From JAKAGZ01 sp964412105 (lineage in GTDB: Bacteria; Bacteroidota; Ignavibacteria; Ignavibacteriales; Ignavibacteriaceae): 64,000 bases of DNA. A program made the position numbers and the translations under genes. Position 1 is the stretch's first letter. Each line of letters opens with the position of its first letter. The notes beneath the pieces were generated by a model. That model was not told the origin of the DNA and did not search any database. It worked only from the letters and a program-made list of their open reading frames with translations. Positions 44,538-51,889 of this stretch are shown in pieces. The stretch covers positions 1-64,000 of the forward strand of contig CAYPNM010000010.1 of the NCBI GenBank assembly GCA_964412105.1. The letters run 5' to 3'.

Positions 44538-45904
44538 CGTTTATATTTAGCAACCTGTCTTAAATGCTTTGAATAAGTCTCAGAAAAGTTATGTCCGCCT
44601 TCTCCATTTGCAACAAAATATAAATAATTATTTGAATCAGGATAAAGCGCAGCTAGAATTGCATTTCTACCTGGATTATTTATTGGTCCGGGTGGTAATC
44701 CGGTGTATTTATAAGTATTGTAGGGAGAATTAATTTTTAGGTCTTTATAGCTTAATTTCTTCCACCCATCAGGCTGCGCATATTGTACCGTCGGATCAGC
44801 CTGTAATGGCATTCCAATTTTCAGCCTGTTATAATAAACTTCCGCTATAGTCGGCATTTCGTCAACTTTATTTGTTTCTCCTTTTACAATTGATGCCAGA
44901 GTTAATACATCATGCACCGAATATCCAAGTTTTTTTGCCTTTTGCCGTAATGAATCGACCATAAATCTTTTGAAATTTTTTACCATTTGGTCAATAACTT
45001 CTTTGGCAGAGCTGTGTTCATAAAACCAGTAAGTGCCGGGCATCAAATAACCCTGAAGATCGTCCGCATTTATTCCATATGCCTCTGCAACCGATTTATC
45101 CATAGCCAGATTCACAAATGAAGCAGAATCAATGTCAGCATCCTTTTGTACTGTATAAGCCAACCATTTTATTGATAAACCATCACGTACAAATACTTCT
45201 TTCTGAAAATCAGCATTGCCTCTTACAAAAAGATTAACAAGATCAAGATAACTTAATCCATTAGGTATAAAATATCTCGCCGTTCTAAACCGCTTATCCG
45301 CACCCGAAACAAAAGTAGCTATCTTCATATTTAGTTTATTAGGAATAATTCCCTTCTCATACAAACTATCCACTATTTCTGATAGTGTTTCTCCCTTTTC
45401 AATTTCAAACTTTACCGGTTCTTGCATTTTATAATAATTTGGAGTAAAGAAAATATAAAAGAACCACATAAGTAAAATTATGAAAACTGCTCCTACAAAA
45501 ATAAACTGTTTTTTTGTAAGCAGGCCTTTAAAATTTAATTTCAATTTATCTTTAATCATCAGATTAATATTACCCTTAGTAGCTTCATAATTTTGTATTG
45601 CACGAGATTCGTCAATTATTCTTTCGTATATTCTTTCCAGCGCTTCATTAGCTAAGGGAATTTTAGCAAATGCAGATACTTTTTTACTTATTTGCTTTTC
45701 CCTTTCAGGATTATAAGTTGGCTCTCCTAATGATCTTTTAATCCTGCCGATCAAAACCGATCTTAATGTTCTTTCATTCAGTAATTCAACTATTCCTTTA
45801 TCAATGCCATCGACCTGGTCTCGTAACTTGGAAATAAGCTCATTTCTTTTATCAACCGAAAGTCTGTCTAATTCCTTTTCGATTTTTTTTAAAATATTAT
45901 ACAT
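44510..45904 (-). CDS. Chorismate mutase-MltG fusion (endolytic transglycosylase)
   Basis: Two unrelated enzymes appear joined. Residues about 22-106 form an AroQ-type chorismate mutase: R28, R45, K56, R68, E69, S100 and Q104 align with E. coli R11, R28, K39, R51, E52, S84 and Q88; the D48 equivalent is N65. A membrane segment lies at 134-153. The rest is MltG, the enzyme that cuts nascent glycan strands: GETLSEIVDSLYEKGII is the LysM-like part, LTLASIVKGET holds the conserved Glu (E343), and LQADPTVQYA follows. The mutase would be cytoplasmic and the lytic domain periplasmic. pheA, encoding a dehydratase without a mutase domain, is two genes upstream. Confidence 0.88.
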   Translation of the reverse strand: MYNILKKIEKELDRLSVDKRNELISKLRDQVDGIDKGIVELLNERTLRSVLIGRIKRSLGEPTYNPEREKQISKKVSAFAKIPLANEALERIYERIIDESRAIQNYEATKGNINLMIKDKLKLNFKGLLTKKQFIFVGAVFIILLMWFFYIFFTPNYYKMQEPVKFEIEKGETLSEIVDSLYEKGIIPNKLNMKIATFVSGADKRFRTARYFIPNGLSYLDLVNLFVRGNADFQKEVFVRDGLSIKWLAYTVQKDADIDSASFVNLAMDKSVAEAYGINADDLQGYLMPGTYWFYEHSSAKEVIDQMVKNFKRFMVDSLRQKAKKLGYSVHDVLTLASIVKGETNKVDEMPTIAEVYYNRLKIGMPLQADPTVQYAQPDGWKKLSYKDLKINSPYNTYKYTGLPPGPINNPGRNAILAALYPDSNNYLYFVANGEGGHNFSETYSKHLRQVAKYKRWLRSQSRK

Positions 45905-45970
45905 CCAGACTCTTCTTATATCGAATATATCAAAGCTTTAAAATAAAAAATAATCTAAAAAGATTAATTA

Positions 45971-46984
45971 CTATTCGGAGTAAATACTTTCAGGCAAAGC
46001 CGGAAAAGGTGCATAATCAAATTCAAATCTATAACCAGCTTCAAATAATTTTAATCCACGTAAGGCTATCATTGCAGCATTATCACCACAAAATTCAACT
46101 CTTGGTATTACAATCTTTTTCCTGAATTCCTTAGCTAAATCTATATAAGCTCCCCTTATTTCGGAATTGGCTGCAACTCCTCCTACCAAAGAAATTGATT
46201 TCACCTCAAAGTTTTTAAGTGCTTTTCTTGTATTCTTTAATAATGCCCTAACTACAGCATATTGAAAGGAAGCAGCTATATCGTTTAAGTCTATCCTAGG
46301 AATTTTTTTATCGGGATAATTTCTTTGGATAAACCTTAGCACAGAAGTTTTTAGACCGCTAAAAGAAAAATTGTTGTGGTCTTTTAACTCCGCTACAGGG
46401 AAATCAATTTTATTTCTGTCTCCTAATGTTGCTGCTTTCTGAATTTTTGGTCCCCCCGGATATCCCATTCCAAGCATCTTGGCAACTTTATCAAAAGCTT
46501 CTCCGGCAGCATCATCAACAGTTGATCCTATTTTGATTATTTCGGTAAAACTTTTGACAAGTAGTAACAGAGTATGACCGCCGGAAACAACTATAGCCAG
46601 ATATGGAAAATCTGGCTTTTTCTCCATCAAAAAGCCTGAATAAATATGCCCTTCTATATGATTTACAGGGATAAAGGTCTTTTTTAGAGAATAAGCCAAT
46701 CCCTTTGCAAAAGTTAGTCCCACTATCAACGCACCAATTAGTCCCGGACCTGCAGTTGCGCTAACAATATCAATTTCATTTATGTTTAAATGTGCTTCGC
46801 GAAGAGCATCTTTTACAAGAGGAGTAACTATCTGAAGATGAGCTCGGCTTGATAATTCCGGAACTACACCTCCGTATTTACTATGAAAATCCTGAGAAGA
46901 TATGAGATTAGCTTTTAATTCATCATTTGAAATAACTGCTACCGAAGTTTCGTCACAAGAACTTTCTATACCTAAAACATTCAT
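45971..46984 (-). CDS. tsaD: tRNA N6-threonylcarbamoyladenosine synthase subunit TsaD
   Basis: With TsaB and TsaE, this ASKHA-fold protein adds threonylcarbamoyl to A37 of tRNAs reading ANN codons. The metal ligands H109 and H113 are in NHIEGH; GIESSCDETSVA at the start, VSGGHTLL and FCGDNAAMIA are typical. The 337-residue length is normal. Its ATG overlaps the stop of the proline dehydrogenase gene (TAATG). Confidence 0.97.
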   Translation of the reverse strand: MNVLGIESSCDETSVAVISNDELKANLISSQDFHSKYGGVVPELSSRAHLQIVTPLVKDALREAHLNINEIDIVSATAGPGLIGALIVGLTFAKGLAYSLKKTFIPVNHIEGHIYSGFLMEKKPDFPYLAIVVSGGHTLLLLVKSFTEIIKIGSTVDDAAGEAFDKVAKMLGMGYPGGPKIQKAATLGDRNKIDFPVAELKDHNNFSFSGLKTSVLRFIQRNYPDKKIPRIDLNDIAASFQYAVVRALLKNTRKALKNFEVKSISLVGGVAANSEIRGAYIDLAKEFRKKIVIPRVEFCGDNAAMIALRGLKLFEAGYRFEFDYAPFPALPESIYSE

Positions 46985-47883
46985 TACTTAATAGAAAATA
47001 TATTTTTAAATACTAAACCGGCGATGGAGGGATTTTCCTTAAGTCTTCTGACCGAGTATTTGTACCAGTGTTCTCCAAATGGTACATATACTCTTATTTT
47101 ATATCCTTCTGAATTTATTTTATCCCTGAGATCCTCTCTGACACCAAGCAGCATTTGAAATTCAAATTTATCTTTTGAAATATTTAGTTCCCTGATTAAT
47201 CTGTAGGCTTCATTAATTAAATATTCATCGTGGGTAGCAATTCCAACGTAATTTCCTGATTTCAGCATTTTTTCCAAGACTTTTACGAAATTATCCCTGA
47301 TTACCTGTTTATGTTTATATGCAATTGAAGGTGCTTCAACATAAATTCCCTTACACAATCGGTAATTTGCATTTAGTTTATTTAAGATTATAACGTCATC
47401 AAGTGTCCTTTTAAGATAGGCCTGCACAACAATTCCAACATTTTCATAATCTACAATTAATTTTTTATATAGATTTATGGTGGCATCAGTGTAGGGAGAA
47501 TCTTCCATATCCAGTCTGACAAAATTTTTTAATTCACGTGCCCGTTCTAATATTTCACTTGCCTGATTATAAGCAAAAACCTCGTCCAAATTTAATCCGA
47601 GTTGTGTAGGCTTTAATGATAAATTGGCTTTAAGTTTATATTCTTCTATCGCATCTAAAACGTTGAGACAATCATTCTTTGAAATAATTGCTTCTTCCTT
47701 ATTTTGAATTGCCTCTCCAAGCACGTCAATAGTCGCATAAATATTTTTCCCATTTAATTTTTTTACAAGTTGGGTAGCATCATCGAGTGTTTTACCCGCA
47801 ATATATCTTTTTGAAAAAATCCAGACTATGGATTTTGGCATCATCTGGACTATAGCAACAATTATTTTATTTATAAATTCCAC
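46984..47883 (-). CDS. Proline dehydrogenase
   Basis: An FAD enzyme oxidising proline to pyrroline-5-carboxylate and passing electrons to quinone. The 299-residue single-domain form shows the barrel patterns VRLDMEDSPYTDATI, RLCKGIYVEAP, IATHDEYL, FQMLLGVRED, YVPFGEHWYKYSVRRLKENP (the last includes the proline-binding Arg residues). It starts at a GTG. No P5C dehydrogenase gene is in the window. It lies between pheA and tsaD in a run of unrelated housekeeping genes. Confidence 0.92.
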   Translation of the reverse strand: MEFINKIIVAIVQMMPKSIVWIFSKRYIAGKTLDDATQLVKKLNGKNIYATIDVLGEAIQNKEEAIISKNDCLNVLDAIEEYKLKANLSLKPTQLGLNLDEVFAYNQASEILERARELKNFVRLDMEDSPYTDATINLYKKLIVDYENVGIVVQAYLKRTLDDVIILNKLNANYRLCKGIYVEAPSIAYKHKQVIRDNFVKVLEKMLKSGNYVGIATHDEYLINEAYRLIRELNISKDKFEFQMLLGVREDLRDKINSEGYKIRVYVPFGEHWYKYSVRRLKENPSIAGLVFKNIFSIK

Positions 47884-47897
47884 AATCCCACCTGAAA

Positions 47898-48728
47898 TTA
47901 GCTGTAAAATATTTTTCCGGTTTCATAAGTCCCAAATTTTTTAATGCTTAAGGATATTTCTGATAAATGATTAATCGCCTGCTTAATTCTTTCATTTTTT
48001 AAATCCCCTTTAAAATCAATATAGAAAAGATATTGAAACGGCTTATGCGGAATTGGCCTAGATTCAATCTTAAGCAAATCAATATCTCGCAACGCAAAGA
48101 CACTTAATGCTTTGAACAAAGCGCCTGGGATACTCCTTAATTCAAAACATATGGAGGATTTTGGCATATCAAAATATTTCTTATTTGATAATTTACCTAA
48201 AATCAAAAACCTTGTAAAATTATCCACATTGTTCTGAATATTTCGTCTTAAAATCTTAAGATTATAAATTGCCGCCGCTTCCTTGCTTGCAATTATTGCG
48301 AAATGAGAATTGCTGGCATTTATAATATTTGCAGAACCTGCAGTATCATAAGAAGGAAATATTTTTGAATTAGCCATCTTTTTTAAAAATTCAGAACATT
48401 GTCCCAAAGCCTGAGGATGTGAATAGACCTCCCTGATTTCACTCATCTTTAACTTTTTTTTAGCAAGCAAATTATGTCTTATTTGCAGGTTACATTCTCC
48501 CACAATGCGAATGGAGTTTTTTATTAATAGGTCATATGTCTCGTAAACACTACCATACAAAGAATTCTCAATGGGCACAATTCCATAATCAACAGATCTT
48601 TTTCTAATTTTATCGAAGACCTCGTTAAAAGTTAAAGTGGGTGAAAATGAAACCTTCTTACTAAAATATTTTATTGCAGCTATTTCACTATAAGCGCCTC
48701 TTTCTCCCTGGAAGGCAACCTTAATCAT
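47898..48728 (-). CDS. pheA: Prephenate dehydratase
   Basis: Converts prephenate to phenylpyruvate for phenylalanine synthesis. The start is placed at MIKVAFQGERGAYSE, preceded by GGAAGG; it overlaps the coaE stop by 8 bp. The catalytic-domain motifs GERGAYSE, PIENS, VYSHPQALGQC and NVDNFTRFLIL (the TRF threonine is the catalytic one) are intact. A C-terminal ACT domain (FELRSIPGALFKAL, IESRPI) should give feedback inhibition. There is no chorismate mutase domain here, in contrast to the E. coli P-protein. Confidence 0.94.
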   Translation of the reverse strand: MIKVAFQGERGAYSEIAAIKYFSKKVSFSPTLTFNEVFDKIRKRSVDYGIVPIENSLYGSVYETYDLLIKNSIRIVGECNLQIRHNLLAKKKLKMSEIREVYSHPQALGQCSEFLKKMANSKIFPSYDTAGSANIINASNSHFAIIASKEAAAIYNLKILRRNIQNNVDNFTRFLILGKLSNKKYFDMPKSSICFELRSIPGALFKALSVFALRDIDLLKIESRPIPHKPFQYLFYIDFKGDLKNERIKQAINHLSEISLSIKKFGTYETGKIFYS

Positions 48729-49332
48729 TTTCCCTTCCTGCAATAAGATTTAGCAATAGGTCTGCCTTTATTTTTAAATCATCTAGTGATGAATTATTTT
48801 CAAAAACAAAATCAGCCTTTTTTTTCTTTTCATCATTCGAAAATTGATTGGAATTCCTTTTATAAAATTCTTCTTCCCTCATACTGCCGTTATTTATTTT
48901 TCTCTTTTTTCTTATATCTTCTTCTGAAGAGATCAGGACAATATAATCAAATAGGCTTTCCATTTTAGCTTCATAAATTAATGCAGCTTCCACAAAAATT
49001 ATTTTTTCTCTTCCTTCCTTTTCGATGAATATTTTATCTATTTCAGAGATTACAAATGGATGAATTATGGAATTTATTTTTTTTACATTAGTCGGAGAAG
49101 AGAACACTTTGTCTGCAATATATTTTTTATTTATTTGGCCGTTAACATATGCTTCATAACCGAAAGTCTGAATAATTTTGTTTTTTAAGTTTTCGTTCGT
49201 GACAAGCAATTTTTTGGAAAGTTCATCGGCGTTTATTACCAAATAACCTGCATCCGTTAATATTTTACAAAAAGCAGATTTACCCGACCCTATATTACCG
49301 GTAACAGCAATTCTTCTGGTATCAAATTTCAT
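48721..49332 (-). CDS. coaE: Dephospho-CoA kinase
   Basis: Catalyses the last step of coenzyme A synthesis. A P-loop kinase of 203 residues with Walker A GNIGSGKS at 12-19, INADELSKKL and FVEAALIYEAKM, the lid and substrate-binding parts of the family. It sits between rny and pheA; the overlap with pheA suggests coupling. Confidence 0.94.
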   Translation of the reverse strand: MKFDTRRIAVTGNIGSGKSAFCKILTDAGYLVINADELSKKLLVTNENLKNKIIQTFGYEAYVNGQINKKYIADKVFSSPTNVKKINSIIHPFVISEIDKIFIEKEGREKIIFVEAALIYEAKMESLFDYIVLISSEEDIRKKRKINNGSMREEEFYKRNSNQFSNDEKKKKADFVFENNSSLDDLKIKADLLLNLIAGREND

Positions 49333-49381
49333 AAACAGAATTTCCTATCACCTTTGGTACCGCAAATAAGCCGCAGCTCTC

Positions 49382-50956
49382 TTATCTTGCATAGCTGATT
49401 TTTCTAATTTCGCGAATAACGGTAACTTTTATCTGACCTGGATACTCCATTTCTTCTTCAATCTTGGCCGCAATATCGTGAGATAATTTGTCGGCAACAA
49501 CATCATCTATTTTATCGTGTTCCACAACTACTCTAACCTCTCTGCCAGCCTGAATTGCATATGTTTTTGCGACTCCTTCAAATGATTTAGCCAGGGCTTC
49601 AAGGGTTTCAAGCCTTTTTACATAACCTTCCAATGGTTCTCTTCTTGCTCCAGGTCGTGCTCCACTAATTGCATCTGCCGCCTGAACGAGCGGGGCTATT
49701 GGATGCTCCATTTCTATATCTTCGTGATGAGATCCAACTGCATTCGTAACAATAGGATGTTCTTTATATTTTTTTGTAAGATCATATCCAATTAATGCGT
49801 GTGGACCCTCAACATTTTTATCGACTGTCTTTCCAATATCGTGCAACAGTCCGGCCCTTTTAGCCAGATTAACATCCAGGCCGACTTCAGCAGCCATTAT
49901 GCCTGTAAGATATGCAACTTCAACACTATGTTGAAGCAAATTCTGCCCATAGCTTGAACGATACTTCATTTTTCCAATGTGCTTTACAAGCTCCTGATGC
50001 ATATTGTGTAATCCTAGTTGCAGAATCGTATTTTCGCCTTCCCGAATCATCTCCTCTTCAAGTTCTTGCCTGACTTTATCAACAACCTCTTCGATCCTTG
50101 CTGGGTGAATTCTGCCGTCCGTAATTAATCTTTCAAGTGATACTCTTGCTACTTCCCTTCTAAATTGATCAAACGATGAGAGAATTACCGCTTCAGGAGT
50201 ATCATCTACAATTACATCGACACCGGTTGCCGCTTCAAATGAGCGAATATTTCGCCCTTCTTTACCTATGATTCTTCCCTTCATATCATCATTTTGAATT
50301 TGAACGACAGAAACAGTAGTTTCAATCGAGTGATCGGCAGCAGTTCGTTGAATAGCCTGAACAATAACCTTTTGAGCTTCCCTTTTCGCTTCGGCTTTGG
50401 CCTGGTCATGTATTTCCTTTACACTTACTGCCACATCGGATTTTGCCTGATTTACCATATTGTCCATCAGCATTTTCTTCGCTTCTTCAGTTGTTAATCC
50501 TGAGATTTTCTCCAGCTTTTCATTCTGCTCAGATTCAAGCCTTGCTATTTCCTGCATTTTGAGATCAAGATTCTTTTTTAATTCCAGGAGTTCTTTTTCC
50601 ATTTCCTTGGTTTCTTTTTCTTTCTTAATCACCAGGTCAAACTTCCTTTCAATATTTTCTTCTCTGGAAGTTAACTGCTTTTCAAGATTTTGAATTTTCT
50701 GCCTTTTCTGATTTATTTCAGCATCGAACTCAATTTTTTTCTTGTACCATTCATCTTTTACTTCAAGTAATTTTTCTCTTTTAAGATTATTGGCTTCCTT
50801 TTGAGCATCTGTTATCATTTGTTTTGATTTTTCTTCAGCAGAAAGCAAACTCTTTTTACCAATCCTAGAATTGAAGATCCATCCAAAGTAGAAAAACAAT
50901 GCTACAAGAACTACTGCCATCGGTATCAGAATAATTATATCCAGATTTACCGCCAT
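49382..50956 (-). CDS. rny: Ribonuclease Y
   Basis: A membrane-anchored endoribonuclease starting mRNA decay. The order is N-terminal membrane segment (about 7-27), a long coiled coil (to about 200), a KH domain (GRIIGKEGRNIRSFE) and an HD domain (LLHDIGKTVD, catalytic HD pair; GSHHEDIE). The length of 524 residues is typical. A GGAGG ribosome site precedes the ATG. The probable 6S RNA gene lies immediately upstream, an arrangement seen in other Bacteroidota. Confidence 0.97.
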   Translation of the reverse strand: MAVNLDIIILIPMAVVLVALFFYFGWIFNSRIGKKSLLSAEEKSKQMITDAQKEANNLKREKLLEVKDEWYKKKIEFDAEINQKRQKIQNLEKQLTSREENIERKFDLVIKKEKETKEMEKELLELKKNLDLKMQEIARLESEQNEKLEKISGLTTEEAKKMLMDNMVNQAKSDVAVSVKEIHDQAKAEAKREAQKVIVQAIQRTAADHSIETTVSVVQIQNDDMKGRIIGKEGRNIRSFEAATGVDVIVDDTPEAVILSSFDQFRREVARVSLERLITDGRIHPARIEEVVDKVRQELEEEMIREGENTILQLGLHNMHQELVKHIGKMKYRSSYGQNLLQHSVEVAYLTGIMAAEVGLDVNLAKRAGLLHDIGKTVDKNVEGPHALIGYDLTKKYKEHPIVTNAVGSHHEDIEMEHPIAPLVQAADAISGARPGARREPLEGYVKRLETLEALAKSFEGVAKTYAIQAGREVRVVVEHDKIDDVVADKLSHDIAAKIEEEMEYPGQIKVTVIREIRKISYAR

Positions 50957-50993
50957 TTTTCCTCCAAATGTAGAGATAATTAAAATTATTTAA

Positions 50994-51213
50994 CCGCTAC
51001 TGCCAGACCGGTGATTCTAGAAAAACTTTTATTCAGCCAAATTAGTGGGAATAAGCCCGTGCGTTTTTTGCTTCCACCGTTCCGGATTAAACCGAAATCC
51101 TGTTGAACCTGCCTGTCGGTAGGTAAAACGGGCTGAGGCCTGCAATACACGCCGTAAGTCCAACTCCCGGTGCTTAAGTAAGTTTTCCATAATTATTCGG
51201 ACTGACAGAGCGG
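50994..51213 (-). ncRNA. ssrS: Probable 6S RNA
   Basis: The zapA-rny spacer forms a closed structure. The first 16 nt (from 51213) pair with the last 17-19 nt (ending at 50994) in a terminal stem of CCGCT/AGCGG, then CTG-CAG/CTG-CAG and CCG/CGG. Internal arms include CCTACCG-ACAG-type and GGATT/AATCC hairpins. The length of about 220 nt, the closing stem and the location between zapA and rny all fit 6S RNA, which binds RNA polymerase holoenzyme as a promoter mimic. A 69-codon frame through it is not conserved in character and is rejected. Confidence 0.65.
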
Positions 51214-51218
51214 AAATA

Positions 51219-51515
51219 TCAGGAAGGGTTTGTGACACTTGGTTCGTTTAAAAGAAGCTTGATTTTTTTAACTTTATCAGTGGCCTGAACAATAAATTCT
51301 CTGTTTTTATTTTTCTCAATAAATAAATCATAAGCAATATTCAAGCATGCAATTATAGCTATTGTTTGTGCTGGCTGATCAGGAAGTTCCTCTTTTGTTT
51401 CTTCCATAATTTTATCAACGTAAATAGCTAATTCCTTAGCGATATCTTCATTTTCTACTAATAAAGAATATTCTTTGTCAAATATTTTTATTTTGAGCTT
51501 CTTTTTATCCGTCAT
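51219..51515 (-). CDS. zapA: Cell division protein ZapA
   Basis: A 98-residue FtsZ-ring stabiliser. The N-terminal KIFDKEYSLLVENEDIAKELAIYVDKIMEE matches the ZapA core, followed by a helical C-terminal half for tetramer formation. It lies between the coiled-coil gene after pheT and the 6S RNA, a gene order recurring in this phylum. Confidence 0.9.
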   Translation of the reverse strand: MTDKKKLKIKIFDKEYSLLVENEDIAKELAIYVDKIMEETKEELPDQPAQTIAIIACLNIAYDLFIEKNKNREFIVQATDKVKKIKLLLNEPSVTNPS

Positions 51516-51561
51516 TTATGTCGCACCCGTCCAGTGCAATTTTTGTTAAGAACTATAATTT

Positions 51562-51888
51562 TTATCTGTCTGAAGACAGATGATAATCTATCCGCGAAAT
51601 TAAATTTTGCAATTTAATTTTTAAGGTTTCGGTCTCCTTTGTATTTAATAAATAAGACAGCTTCCCTTCTTCCCCATCATGCTCAGAACGCACTTTCTCT
51701 AACTCGCTCTCCAGATTAACTATCTTCTGTGATAGTATGTTAATTTCTTTTTTGGCCTTATTTGCAAAATCTTCTAATTCCAGATTTCGCTCCATCAAGT
51801 CTTTGCATTTATTTAAAAGCACAGACGCCTGCGTTTCTACCGAACCGAGATCATTTAAAAGCATTTCATATTTTGTCTGATCTTGCAA
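51562..51888 (-). CDS. Small coiled-coil protein between pheT and zapA
   Basis: A 108-residue, charged, mostly heptad-patterned protein (SVETQASVLLNKCKDLMERNLELEDF through KIVNLESELEKVRSEHDG). No enzyme motif is visible. It starts at a TTG directly after the pheT stop. Its position beside zapA suggests a ZapB-like division-ring partner, but this rests on neighbourhood and coiled-coil shape only. Confidence 0.7.
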   Translation of the reverse strand: MQDQTKYEMLLNDLGSVETQASVLLNKCKDLMERNLELEDFANKAKKEINILSQKIVNLESELEKVRSEHDGEEGKLSYLLNTKETETLKIKLQNLISRIDYHLSSDR

Positions 51889-51889
51889 A

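Noticed and set aside
51029..51238. A 69-codon minus-strand open frame between zapA and rny
   Set aside because: It lies inside the structured RNA candidate and overlaps the zapA end. Its composition is unlike neighbouring proteins and it has no family match; the RNA explains the spacer better.
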